A stretch of 64,000 nucleotides of DNA from Gordoniibacillus kamchatkensis (GTDB lineage Bacteria > Bacillota > Bacilli > Paenibacillales > NBRC-103111): NCBI RefSeq assembly GCF_000829455.1, contig NZ_JXAK01000001.1:1-64000 (forward strand). The letters are read 5' to 3'. The position numbers and the translations under genes were made by a program. Numbering within the stretch: the stretch's first letter is position 1; every line of letters starts with the position of its first letter. Below the pieces are notes generated by a model. That model saw only the letters and a list, made by a program, of their open reading frames with translations. It searched no databases and had not been told where the DNA came from. Below, one piece after another: positions 26,452 to 36,267 of this stretch.

Positions 26452-26650
26452 GTTGCTCCAAAAGCACTTGCAGAGCGACGTTGCGCAAAAAAAGCCATCG
26501 TAGTTGCTTTATACGCAATTGCGGCAGCCCTTCTGCAGCAATCTCCCACTGAGCCCCGGGCAGTTGCTCCAAAAGCACTTGCAGAGCGCCGCTACGCAAA
26601 AAAGGCCGCCGCAATTTCGTTTTACGCAATTGCGGCAGCCTTTTTGTGCA
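26452..26650. repeat. 111-bp tandem duplication containing a terminator hairpin
   Basis: Two related segments start at 26452 and 26563 with GTTGCTCCAAAAGCACTTGC and run to GCAATTGCGGCAGCC. In the second copy AAAAAGGCCGCCGCAATT pairs with AATTGCGGCAGCCTTTTT, forming a terminator usable in both directions for the converging DUF218 and NlpC genes. In the first copy the pairing is partly lost. The remaining sequence from 26012 to 26450 holds no recognisable gene; it includes several TAACGG and CCGTTA motifs. Confidence 0.75.
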
Positions 26651-26724
26651 TCCCCCACGCTAACCCGTAACACGCAGCGGTGCACGTAAGCCCGGACGAA
26701 AACAGGGCCGAGCTCCGCCGCGGA

Positions 26725-27297
26725 CTACAGTACCCGCTTCGCGCCGACGTACTTAGGTCCCCAGTAGGTGCTATTGAGGTTAGCGACATGTACGCCGTAC
26801 GACGTCGTAGCCGAAATAAAGCGGTTGTCCCCCATATATATTCCGACATGGGAAGCGTTACGTCCCTCCGTCCGAAAAAAGACGAGGTCGCCCGGCTGCA
26901 GCTCGCGCACATCGTCGCCGACGGCGAACATTTCCCGTGACGTGCGCGGCAGCTCGACGCCGTGGCGGCGGTAAACGTATTGCACGAAGCCGGAGCAATC
27001 GAACCCTCCGGGCTTCGTTCCGCCCCAAACGTAAGGCGCCCCGACATAATCGCCGGCCGTCTCTACAATGAGCCTGGTCTGGGCCTCCGGCGGCTCGGGA
27101 ACATTGGTCCCTCCTGCCAAACCGGACGAAGTATTGCCCACTTGAACGTTCGCGGCGAGCTGCGGCAGAGCCGCGGCCTCGGCAACTGCTCCTGCTGCGG
27201 CAAGCCGCAACATGGCAGCTTGCGGCAAAACGCCCTGCGCAAGGCCCAGCCAAGCGCACCCGAGCACCGCCACGACCGGTCTTATGAACCGTTGCAA
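26725..27297 (-). CDS. NlpC/P60 peptidoglycan endopeptidase, secreted
   Basis: The chosen TTG start (MQRFIRPVVAVLGCAWLGLA) follows AGGAGG by about ten bases and gives 190 residues with a signal peptide. After a linker rich in Ala, Pro and Gly (about 35-75), an NlpC/P60 domain runs to the end. Its catalytic Cys is in GGFDCSGFVQYVY, its His in ASHVGIYMGD, and WGPKYVGAKRVL closes it. Such enzymes cut the gamma-D-Glu-diamino-acid bond in stem peptides. It resembles the NlpC protein at 45.5-46.2 kb over the catalytic domain. It is divergent from the polysaccharide deacetylase gene. Confidence 0.85.
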   Translation of the reverse strand: MQRFIRPVVAVLGCAWLGLAQGVLPQAAMLRLAAAGAVAEAAALPQLAANVQVGNTSSGLAGGTNVPEPPEAQTRLIVETAGDYVGAPYVWGGTKPGGFDCSGFVQYVYRRHGVELPRTSREMFAVGDDVRELQPGDLVFFRTEGRNASHVGIYMGDNRFISATTSYGVHVANLNSTYWGPKYVGAKRVL

Positions 27298-27333
27298 AGC
27301 AATCGTCCCTCCTGAAAACGGGTATACATATCT

Positions 27334-27350
27334 TGGTTCATTTTGAACCA
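27334..27350. promoter_or_regulatory. Inverted repeat between divergent cell-wall genes
   Basis: TGGTTCA-TTT-TGAACCA, with 7-bp arms, lies between the NlpC and deacetylase genes. It could be an operator acting on both promoters. The regulator is unknown. Confidence 0.35.
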
Positions 27351-27448
27351 GTTGGATGCCGATCATGTAACCAATTTTTTCTAGCCGCCTCGGATAAAAT
27401 GCCCCCTGACGAGCAAACTACAAGAAACAAACGCGGGGAGGAACATCG

Positions 27449-28558
27449 ATGAGGAACCTCACAACCGTCGCGCTTGTCTGCGCACTGCTGTCCGCCGCAT
27501 CTGCAGGCTGCTCCCTGAAGCCTGACAGCAGTTCGGCGCCAGGCGGAGCGGCGGCGCTTACGCTGCCTCCCGCAGCCCAGCTCGAATCTGCGCTGCAAGC
27601 GCCGCAGCCGACCCCAGCCCCGCCGGGCCCGGCTAGCGAACCTGCCCGCATTCCGCCACCCGGGCCGGCAAACGCGCCTGACCGCGCGCCGTCGTCCAAG
27701 CCAGCCGAGATCGGCGGCGGGAAAGCCGAACCCGCGCCGGTGCCGCCCCCGGTCCCTTCCCCTGCAGCTCCGGCCGCCGCTGACAGAAGCAGGCAGGCGC
27801 CACCCGCTTCGGCTGATCGAAAGCCGGCCGCAAAGCCGAAAAAGGAGCGGGGGGACAAAAAATCGATACCGGTGCAGCAGCAACGCGTCGCGCAAAAGGC
27901 GCTTTCGCTCGGCCAGCTGCGGCAAAAATATTCGTCCAGCTTCAAAGTATCCGGCTCCCCTGCCGAGAACAAAATCGCCCTCACGTTCGACGACGGCCCG
28001 GACGACAAGTTCACCGTTCAAGTGCTGGACACGCTCAAACAGTACAACGTCAAGGCAACGTTTTTCGTTATCGGCTTCCGCGCCAAACAGCATCCCGAGC
28101 TTATCGCCCGGATGGTGCGGGAAGGGCACGTTGTCGGCAACCATTCGTACAACCATGCGAATTTGCCGAAGCTGTCGGATCCGAGCTTCGAACAGCAGGT
28201 CGAACATACGCAGGCGGTGCTCAAAAGCTTGATCGGCTACGAGCCGAAGCTGTTCCGCCCGCCCTACGGCGCGGTTAACGAAAATCAAGTGAAATGGGCG
28301 GCCGAGCACCAATTTCTGATCGTCAACTGGAACGTCGATTCGTTGGATTGGAAAGGCTTGAGCGAGGAGCAGGTGACAAGAAACATTCTCTCCTCGACGC
28401 GGGCGGGCTCGATCGTTTTGCAGCATTGCGGCGGGGGCGGGACACAGGACTTATCGGGCACGGTCAAGGCGCTGCCCACCGTTATTAAGCAGCTTAAGAG
28501 CAAAGGATATCAATTCGTCACCGTCCCCGAGCTGCTGCACGTGCCGAAAAACAAATGA
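27449..28558 (+). CDS. Polysaccharide deacetylase lipoprotein (NodB family)
   Basis: This 369-residue product has a lipobox (LSAASAGC, Cys near residue 21), a Pro/Ala/Ser-rich spacer of about 130 residues and a C-terminal NodB domain. Metal-binding and catalytic motifs are LTFDDGPDD, the histidine pair in GNHSYNHANL, FRPPYGAVNE, and IVNWNVDSLDW with IVLQHCGG. The family removes acetyl groups from peptidoglycan or other N-acetylated glycans at the outer membrane face. The long spacer would let the domain reach into the wall. GGGGAGGA precedes the ATG and a strong terminator follows the stop. Confidence 0.9.
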   Translation: MRNLTTVALVCALLSAASAGCSLKPDSSSAPGGAAALTLPPAAQLESALQAPQPTPAPPGPASEPARIPPPGPANAPDRAPSSKPAEIGGGKAEPAPVPPPVPSPAAPAAADRSRQAPPASADRKPAAKPKKERGDKKSIPVQQQRVAQKALSLGQLRQKYSSSFKVSGSPAENKIALTFDDGPDDKFTVQVLDTLKQYNVKATFFVIGFRAKQHPELIARMVREGHVVGNHSYNHANLPKLSDPSFEQQVEHTQAVLKSLIGYEPKLFRPPYGAVNENQVKWAAEHQFLIVNWNVDSLDWKGLSEEQVTRNILSSTRAGSIVLQHCGGGGTQDLSGTVKALPTVIKQLKSKGYQFVTVPELLHVPKNK

Positions 28559-28600
28559 AAAAAGCTTCCGGCCGCCTGGAAGGGCGGCCGGAAGCTTTTG
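28558..28600. terminator. Bidirectional terminator after the deacetylase gene
   Basis: Perfect 16-base arms (28561-28576 and 28583-28598) beginning AAAGCTTCCGG surround a six-base loop, with A and T runs on either side. It also terminates the converging LysM-3D gene. Confidence 0.9.
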
Positions 28601-28609
28601 CCGGGAAAA

Positions 28610-29299
28610 TTATTTCAATACGTACAAATTCACGTTCTGCATGCCGAAGTCCTCAGCTTTCCCGACCGAATGCGGCATGAAAATGTCGATGCGGCCGCCT
28701 TTGATCGCTCCGCCGACGTCCGAAGCGGTGGCGACGAAGCCATCCGGCATGCCGGCGAACTTATAGCCGGTCACATACACTTTCGAGCCGAGCGGAATCA
28801 TATTCGGGTCGACGGCGATCGTACCGAACCTCAGCGCGTTGCCGAAGTAGTCGATGCCGCCCCAACCGCCGTTTTCTTCCGGGCTGCCCGTGTAGGCAGT
28901 GGCGACGGCGTTCAGCTGCTTGCTGTACGCCAGCTTCGAGCCGGATGCCGTAGCGACCGTCGGCTCTTGCGGCGCAGGAGCCGGAGCTGCTGCTTTCGTC
29001 TCGGCAGCCAGCACTTTCGGCGCGCCCGCCGCTGCATCGTGCACTGTACCCGGAAGCTTGAAAGTGATGCCCGCGTATACGTTCAGCGGATCGATGCCGC
29101 GGTTCGCGTCGAGCAGATCCTGAAGCGGGATGCCCAGCTTGCGGGAAACGACCCAGAACGTATCGTTGTCTTGCGTAATGTAAGTGCCGCTGGCGGCTAC
29201 CGCCGCATGCGCCGGGGTTGCGGCAGCGAAGCTGAATCCGGCGATGGACAAGCCTAATACGAGGCCGGCCCAAGTTTTCTTCAATGGCGACATAGTCAT
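28610..29299 (-). CDS. Secreted LysM-3D domain cell-wall protein (YocH/Rpf-like)
   Basis: This 229-residue product has a signal peptide (residues 1-33, ending AHA), a LysM-type domain (about 36-85: TYITQDNDTFWVVSRKLGIP, DPLNVYAGITFKLP), an Ala/Pro linker, and a C-terminal 3D domain. The three conserved aspartates of the 3D domain are in GTIAVDPNMIPLG, TASDVGGAIKG and GRIDIFM. The fold is shared with lytic transglycosylases of the MltA type and with YocH and resuscitation-type muralytic proteins. A c-di-AMP riboswitch fills its leader and ends about 25 bases before the start codon. Confidence 0.9.
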   Translation of the reverse strand: MTMSPLKKTWAGLVLGLSIAGFSFAAATPAHAAVAASGTYITQDNDTFWVVSRKLGIPLQDLLDANRGIDPLNVYAGITFKLPGTVHDAAAGAPKVLAAETKAAAPAPAPQEPTVATASGSKLAYSKQLNAVATAYTGSPEENGGWGGIDYFGNALRFGTIAVDPNMIPLGSKVYVTGYKFAGMPDGFVATASDVGGAIKGGRIDIFMPHSVGKAEDFGMQNVNLYVLK

Positions 29300-29321
29300 T
29301 GGTGCAGTTCTCCTTTAGTGT

Positions 29322-29482
29322 ATTGCCTACGAGGTTAGTTGTCGGGTTCGGACAAAGGATAGTCCCTACTCGGGTTCAAACCGAGATTCACCCCTAGCGT
29401 AACGGATGCCGGCTGCCCGCGTCGCCGCGTGCCGTATCGTATCGTTCGCCTTTAATGCGTCCCCCGCACCTCCCATAAGCGA
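29322..29482 (-). ncRNA. c-di-AMP riboswitch (ydaO/yuaA family)
   Basis: On the minus strand the leader shows GGGGGACGCATTAAAGG, ATCCGTTACGC, GGGGTGAATCTCGG, GTAGGGACTATCC and CGACAACTAACCTCGTAGGC, the conserved blocks of the ydaO/yuaA aptamer. The 3' block is only about 15 bases from the ribosome site AAAGGAGA of the LysM-3D gene. No terminator hairpin with a T-run is seen between them, so control of translation is possible in addition to transcription. Confidence 0.92.
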
Positions 29483-29559
29483 GAGGTTTCGGCTCCAAAA
29501 AGGCTACCATATCGCGCCTGATTTGAAAACCCGCAAAACTTTCCAAGAGAAGGCCGGCC

Positions 29560-30747
29560 TTACGGCAGCGCCAGTTTGCCCATTACAGTCGCCATGCTGG
29601 CCCCCGTCGCCGACGGCAAGTTGTTCGGGATGCCGTGCACGAAATTGTTGCCAAGCAGCGCGAACGCGATCGCTTCTTTGGCATCGCCGCTTAGTCCGAA
29701 CTCGTCCGAGGCGATGACCCGCTGCGCCGGCAGCAGCTCGGCCAGCATGCGCATCAGCGTCCCGTTGCGGGCTCCGCCCCCGGATACGATCACATCGTGG
29801 ATTTCCATATGCGGAAACACGAACTGACGGTAGCTGTCCGCGATGGAATGGGCCGTGAACGCCGTCGCCGTGGCGACGATGTCGGCCGCGGCCGCTCCGG
29901 CCGCCTGCGCTTTGGCCATCCAGCCGGAAGCGAACGTTTTGCCGAACATTTCTCGGCCCGTCGTCTTCACGGGAGGAAGGGCAAAATACGGATGCGCCAG
30001 CAGCTCGGCCAGAAGATCGTCCCGCACTTTGCCTTGCGCCGCCCAGCGGCCGCCTTCGTCGTAGCTTTGCGTGCCGCCGCTCAGCTCATACACGGCCTGA
30101 TCGATGATCATATTGCCCGGTCCCGTGTCGAACGCGATCGTTTGCTTCGGCCGGCCGGCTGCTGGAATGGCGGCGCAGTTGCCGATGCCGCCGACGTTTT
30201 GGGCGATGCGTCCTCTCGTCTCGTCGCGGAGCAGCAGGAAGTCCGCGTAAGGCGCCAGAGGCGCCCCTTGGCCGCCGACAGCCATATCCGCGGTTCGGAA
30301 ATCGCCGACCGTGACGATACCGGTTTCTTTGGCAATGACGCTAATATCGCCGATCTGGAGCGTGGAACGCACCAAATATTTGTCGTCCGCGTCGGCGACC
30401 GGAATGTGCCACACCGTCTGGCCGTGGGAAGCGATCAGGTCGATGTCTTCCAGCCGGAGCCCCGCTTCGCGCACTGCCTGGCGCACGGCGGCGGCGAACC
30501 TGTGGCCGAGGTAGAAATTGAGGCCGCACACCTCCGGCGTGCTTGACTCGTCCGGCGTGCATACTGCCTTCAGCCGCTCCCTCAGCTCGTCCTCGTAAGG
30601 CAGCGCCGAGAAGGCGACGAGCTCCGCCTTGCTCCCGATTCCCGCCCCTGCGATGCGGACGATCGCGGCGTCGATGCCGTCCAGCGAAGTGCCGGACATC
30701 AGTCCGACGACAAGCTTTTCCCGTTTATTCAGCAGTTCAACGAGCAT
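29560..30747 (-). CDS. anmK: Anhydro-N-acetylmuramic acid kinase AnmK
   Basis: AnmK hydrolyses and phosphorylates 1,6-anhydro-MurNAc to MurNAc-6-phosphate in peptidoglycan recycling. The 395-residue length is slightly above the family norm (about 370-390). Motifs of the ASKHA fold are clear: GLMSGTSLDGIDAA near residues 15-28, SHGQTVWH, TLQIGD, DFRTADMAVGGQGAPLAPY, FDTGPGNMIID and the C-terminal VSGGGARN. The first codons overlap the end of nagZ by 11 bases. The ribosome site (GGGGGG) is imperfect. MurNAc-6-P made here would feed MurQ at 40.7 kb. Confidence 0.93.
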   Translation of the reverse strand: MLVELLNKREKLVVGLMSGTSLDGIDAAIVRIAGAGIGSKAELVAFSALPYEDELRERLKAVCTPDESSTPEVCGLNFYLGHRFAAAVRQAVREAGLRLEDIDLIASHGQTVWHIPVADADDKYLVRSTLQIGDISVIAKETGIVTVGDFRTADMAVGGQGAPLAPYADFLLLRDETRGRIAQNVGGIGNCAAIPAAGRPKQTIAFDTGPGNMIIDQAVYELSGGTQSYDEGGRWAAQGKVRDDLLAELLAHPYFALPPVKTTGREMFGKTFASGWMAKAQAAGAAAADIVATATAFTAHSIADSYRQFVFPHMEIHDVIVSGGGARNGTLMRMLAELLPAQRVIASDEFGLSGDAKEAIAFALLGNNFVHGIPNNLPSATGASMATVMGKLALP

Positions 30748-32364
30748 CTGTGGTAACCCCCCAGCCTATAGTATAATTTGCGCCTACCGACACGGGCAGC
30801 TTGCCGCGCGCCGCCGCGCGGCCGGCCAGCACTTGCGCCGCGCTGCGAAGCGCGAGCGGTCGGCTTTCGTACGTGCACACATAAGCCGGCACGTCGGGAA
30901 ACGCGAGCAGGTCATACGGATTGCGCGTCGCCACGACGATCGGCCTTTTGCCGAGCGCGAGCAGATCGAGAACAAGCGCCTGCTGCTCGGCATCGAAATG
31001 GGCGTTATACGTCGTTACGACAATTTGCTCGTAACCGGCTGCCAGTTCGAGCGCCCGGGCACGCAGAACCGACGTCTGCGCCAGCGGAATCGCCAGCTCC
31101 TGCACGTCGCAGCCGAGCGCGGCAAGCGCCCCGCCCAGCGTATGACGTGCATCCAGTTCGTCGTCGACCATCGCCACGACAGCCGGCTCAACGGCGAGGA
31201 CAAGCGTCGGCTGCGCGGCGAACGGGAGCAGGCTGCCGTCGTTTTTGACGACGGTGACGCCGGCAAGGCTGAGCGCCGCTGCCGCTTCCAGGTGCTCCGC
31301 CGCACCGACCGCCGCGAGACGCTCGTCCAGCGGCGCCGGCTTGCCGTTCTGCAGCAGGCCGCGCTTTTCCTTCAGCGCAAGCAGGCGCCGTACCGACGCA
31401 TCGATTCGCTCCTCGCTTAACCGGCCGGAACGGACCGCAGCCGTAATAGCCTCGATCGCGCCGACCTGCAGCTCGTACGTATGGCTGATGAGCACAGCGT
31501 CCGCTCCGGCTTCAATCGCCATGACCGAAGCTTCTACCGTGCCGTAATGCTTCGATATCGCGTGCATCTCCATACAGTCGGTAACGATGACCCCGTCGTA
31601 GCCGAGCTCTTCCCGCAGCAGGCCGGTCAGCACGCTCGGCGACAGCGTAACGGGCAGCTTGCGCTCTTCAAACGCCGGGAAATAAATATGCGACGACATG
31701 ATGCAATCGACACCCGCAGCGATAGCCGCCACGAACGGCTTCAGCTCGACGGCAAACATGCGCTCGCGCCCGTGCGGCACGACCGGCAAGTCGAGGTGCG
31801 AGTCGGTCTCAGTATCTCCATGGCCGGGAAAATGTTTCGCCGTCGCCGCCACCCCCGCGTCCTGCAAGCCGCGTACCGCCGCGGCTCCGAACGCCGCGAC
31901 GGACTCCGCATTCTCGCCGAAAGAGCGCACGCCGATGACGGGATTGCGCGGATTGTTGTTAACGTCGAGCACCGGCGCGAAGTTAAGGTTGATGCCGAGC
32001 GCGCGCAGCTCCTCGCCGCAAATGCGCGCCGCCCGGTACGCCGCTTCCGGCACGCCGCCGGCAGCGAGCGCCATCGCGCCGGGCATGAGCGCGACGCCGT
32101 CCGTAATGCGCGCCACCATGCCCCCCTCCTGATCGATCGCGATCCAAAGCGGAAGCGTCCCGGCCTCGCGCGCCGCCTGCTGCAGCGAATCGCTCAGCTC
32201 CGCCACTTGGCGCACGTTCTGCACGTTGCGGGCAAAATAAATAATGCCGCCGACCCGATAGTCGCGCACGAGGCGAAGCGCCTCTGCGGACGGCGTCAGG
32301 CCGGCGAAACCGATCATGACGAGCTGGCCGATTTTTGTTCCAGGGTCAACTTGCGAATGTCCAT
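30737..32364 (-). CDS. nagZ: Beta-N-acetylglucosaminidase NagZ (GH3), frameshift at codon 11-12
   Basis: This GH3 exo-enzyme removes GlcNAc from muropeptides and leaves MurNAc. The long frame contains GGIIYFARNVQN, IDQEGGMVARI, LNFAPVLDVN, the catalytic His loop KHFPGHGDTETDSHLDLP, and the nucleophile Asp in GVIVTDCMEMHAI, followed by a GH3 C-terminal domain (about 541 residues in all). The natural N-terminus MDIRKLTLEQK is in another frame from an ATG at 32364 behind GGAGGT. It joins the main frame if the A5 run at about 32332-32336 had one more A. As printed, translation would need a different, poorer start. It lies between namZ and anmK in one operon. Confidence 0.9.
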
Positions 32365-32384
32365 GCCACCACGGCACCTCCGGT

Positions 32385-33557
32385 TCAGTTATACAGGCAA
32401 TACGGGCGGCGCAGCTCGTTCCACAGCGCTTCATCCCGCTCCCAATCTTGCAGGATGCGGGACAATCCGCCCGGCTTGCCGAGGGTCGTCCGGACGGCGT
32501 CGCCGCCTGTCAGCAGATCGATAAACGGCCGTCCGCCCTCGCGATACGGCGGCAGCCAGGCGAAGCGGTCGGGGAACAGCGATTGTACGGCGTCAAGAAG
32601 ATGCAAGCCTGTAAGGACAGGACGGTACGCTGCCGGCTCGGTGACGAACAGCCGCACGCCGCCGCACAGCTCGCCCTGATGCTTGGAGAACGTCGGGGTA
32701 AAATGCCACGGGAGCGCATGCACCCCCGGCAATCCCCGCCCGTTCAATTCGCGCGCCAGCCGCTCGCCGTTGACCCACGGCGCGCCGATCAGCTCGAACG
32801 GGCGCGTCGTGCCCCGGCCTTCGGACAAGTTCGTGCCTTCGAACAGGCATGTGCCGCCGTACACCCGCACCGTTTCCGGCGTCGGCATGTTCGGCGACGG
32901 CACCATCCAAGGCAGCCCCGTCCGCTCGTACGTCATGCTCCGGTCCCAGCCGGCGAGCGGGACGACGGTCAGTTCGCACTTCTGTGCCAGCAGCGAGTTC
33001 ATGTAAAGCGCCGTCTCTCCAATCGTCAAGCCAGTGCAGATCGGCAGCCGCGCTGCGCCGACGAACGACTCGAAGCCGGGCGCGAGCAGTCCGCCTTCTC
33101 CTGCGCCGCTGCCGAACGGATTCGGCCGGTCGAGCACGACTAGCGGCTTGCCAGCCGCAGCGCACTCCTCAAGCAGCATCAGAAGCGTGGACAAATACGT
33201 GTAGAAACGCACCCCTACGTCTTGAATATCGAACACAACGGCGTCTATCGCCTCCAGCATGTGCGGCTGGAGCCGTTTTCCGGCGGCGCTGTAAAGGCTG
33301 AATACCGGGATGCCGAGCCGCTCGTCGCGTTCGTCTTCGAACAGCACGCCGGCTTGGCGGTCGCCGCGTATGCCGTGCTCGCAAGCGAGCAGCGCCGCCA
33401 GCTTGGCGCGCTTCGAGCCTGCGAGCAGCTCGATGGTCGATTCGAACCGCGCATTGATCCCGGTCGGATTCGTCAGCAGCCCGATTCTGGCGTCCGGGAG
33501 CCACGCCGCTTCGGCTTCGGCAAGCCGGTCCGCCCCTGTTTGTACGACAGCTTTCAT
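32385..33557 (-). CDS. namZ: Exo-beta-N-acetylmuramidase NamZ (DUF1343, GH171)
   Basis: NamZ (YbbC in B. subtilis) releases MurNAc from the non-reducing ends of peptidoglycan fragments. Recognisable segments are GLLTNPTGIN, ACEHGIRGD, AVVFDIQDVGVRFYTYLST, VLDRPNPFG, GLTIGETALYMN, EGTNLSEGRGTTRPFE and GGVRLFVT. The start at 33557 (MKAVVQTGADRL) follows GGAAGGAAGTGG; an in-frame ATG eight codons earlier has no site. It is first in the namZ-nagZ-anmK operon, so GlcNAc and MurNAc are cut off in turn outside or at the cell surface. No signal peptide is visible, although B. subtilis NamZ is secreted. Confidence 0.92.
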   Translation of the reverse strand: MKAVVQTGADRLAEAEAAWLPDARIGLLTNPTGINARFESTIELLAGSKRAKLAALLACEHGIRGDRQAGVLFEDERDERLGIPVFSLYSAAGKRLQPHMLEAIDAVVFDIQDVGVRFYTYLSTLLMLLEECAAAGKPLVVLDRPNPFGSGAGEGGLLAPGFESFVGAARLPICTGLTIGETALYMNSLLAQKCELTVVPLAGWDRSMTYERTGLPWMVPSPNMPTPETVRVYGGTCLFEGTNLSEGRGTTRPFELIGAPWVNGERLARELNGRGLPGVHALPWHFTPTFSKHQGELCGGVRLFVTEPAAYRPVLTGLHLLDAVQSLFPDRFAWLPPYREGGRPFIDLLTGGDAVRTTLGKPGGLSRILQDWERDEALWNELRRPYCLYN

Positions 33558-33610
33558 GGCCAAAACCACTTCCTTCCGCATTTATGCCGCATGATAAGCT
33601 CCTGGCGGGC

Positions 33611-33682
33611 CTATTCGACGAGCTGCGTCCGCAAAGCTTCGCGCAGCGAAACCGGATCGTATGCCGGGAGCTTTTCCTGCCG
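33611..33682 (-). pseudogene. Possible C-terminal remnant of a lost gene upstream of namZ
   Basis: A 23-codon open stretch without a start reads RQEKLPAYDPVSLREALRTQ and ends at a TAG shortly before namZ. It looks like the natural end of a protein, with an amphipathic helix, cut off upstream by an in-frame stop and repeat-rich DNA. It could be what is left of another gene of the operon, perhaps a regulator. This is a weak inference from a short stretch. Confidence 0.25.
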
Positions 33683-33784
33683 TTATGAAAGATTTTTATT
33701 TCGCTTTGCCTGAAACATTCCGAATCGGTGAAAGGGAGCGAATGGCAGGCTGCCAGAGAAAGTAGGGCAGCCTGAACGCTCGGC

Positions 33785-34060
33785 TTAACGGAACAGGGTT
33801 CCGCTATTCAAAGGTTCGAGCTACAACAGCGGCGAGTTAACGGAACACCGTTCCGCTATCAACGATCGATTGCCGGGCAAGACCGCTAAATTTACGTTTT
33901 GAATGGCGAATAACGGATTCCTGTGCCGCTAATTCCGGGAAATAACGGGAAATACCCGGCTTAACGGAACAGCGTTCCGCTATTGCCTTGTGCACCTCAG
34001 TTGAATCGGCTGAGGCCGGGGCAGCTATGATGCCCGAGGGACGGAACAGCGTTCCGCTAC
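33785..34060. repeat. Cluster of GGAACnnnGTTCC palindromes
   Basis: Five copies of the family seen at 4.5 kb occur at about 33785, 33838, 33911 (degenerate), 33962 and 34041. Examples are AACGGAACACCGTTCCGCTA and AACGGAACAGCGTTCCGCTA. No gene is supported between 33683 and 34207. Confidence 0.75.
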
Positions 34061-34207
34061 TGCCTTCACCCCCCGGCTCAGCACCTTCAGTCCTTGCCGC
34101 AACCGGCTGAGGCCGGGGAAACCGGCGCCGAACTTCGAAAAAGAGGCATTCCCCTCCGCTCCTCAGAAACCAGGGTTCGTGCCTCTCTCTCCTGCCTCAT
34201 TCTTGAG

Positions 34208-34858
34208 TCATGCCTTATCGTCCGCGGGCCTGATCACGTTCGCGGCGGCAGCGTTCCAGTACATAGCGAGCGCTCCTACATACAGCGCTGCATATCCGAC
34301 GACCGTCACAAGCAGCAGCACGCCGATGGCCGCCGCCTGCAGGCATGCTCCGACCGTGTAGCCCGGGTGCTTGAAAAACAGCTTCACGCTTTGCCCCATC
34401 GCCGCGCCTATGCCGACGCCTTCCTGGACGACGAGCGGCAGCGTATAAAACTGCGAGACGAGCACCATCGCCACAAAGTACGTCTGAAACACGGCCAGCC
34501 CGAAGTACAGCGTGCCGCTGCGCGAGCCGTAATACCACCAGGACGAGACGAGGATAAGCGCGAACAAGCCGCACAGCAGGCCGAACAGCGCCGAGGCGCC
34601 GTAATGCTTCACCGTCCCGCGCAGCATCGATGCGGCGCGAATGCCGCCTTCGCGCGACGCTTGGTGCGCGGCATAGAGGGCGCCCGCCGCGAGCGGCACA
34701 TACAGCAAACAGAGCACGAACGCCGCGGCGGGAACCGGCAGCATCAGCACGGCCGGGATCAATACAATCGAGCTGATGAGCGACAGCAGCACTACCGCCG
34801 TAATTTCCCGATACACCAAAACTCCGGACCGGACCAGCACTTCGCTCAGCTTTTTCAT
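34208..34858 (-). CDS. Polytopic membrane protein, DUF624/YesL-like
   Basis: The ATG at 34858 follows AAGGAGGTGG and gives 216 residues with about five or six membrane helices (near residues 20-45, 50-75, 95-120, 125-150 and 180-210). Size, helix pattern, the N-terminal MKKLSEVLVRSGVLVYRE and position beside a sugar ABC transporter fit the DUF624 (YesL) family found next to carbohydrate uptake genes. I do not see a decisive motif, so the family assignment is tentative. It is on the same strand as the ABC transporter genes but 280 bases beyond the ATPase gene; that gap holds nothing recognisable. Confidence 0.55.
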   Translation of the reverse strand: MKKLSEVLVRSGVLVYREITAVVLLSLISSIVLIPAVLMLPVPAAAFVLCLLYVPLAAGALYAAHQASREGGIRAASMLRGTVKHYGASALFGLLCGLFALILVSSWWYYGSRSGTLYFGLAVFQTYFVAMVLVSQFYTLPLVVQEGVGIGAAMGQSVKLFFKHPGYTVGACLQAAAIGVLLLVTVVGYAALYVGALAMYWNAAAANVIRPADDKA

Positions 34859-35138
34859 GCGCTCCACCTCCTTCCCGGGCGTGCCGCCCCCCGCTTGATA
34901 TGCCGCAAACGCAAGCCAAGCCGCTTCCGCCAAATTCGCCCAACGCGCGCGGCAAAGCAGTCCCTCCGCCCGATTTCATGCGCAGCGCAACGGAGGGGCA
35001 GCCCGGCGTGCTGCGGGAGCCGCATGACGGCGTGATCGGCACGCAACTGCCCGCGCGGTATCGCCCCCGTGCAAAACGGCAGCCACCGCACCTTGCGCCT
35101 CAACGCGCAGCGTGAACTGCACACTCTGCAAACATCGA

Positions 35139-36248
<1,110 letters not shown>

Positions 36249-36267
36249 GCGGAAACCTCCCCCCCAA

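Noticed and set aside
26186-26629. 147-residue minus-strand frame
   Set aside because: Its repeated LRR-like blocks come from the 111-bp duplication, and it has no ribosome site.
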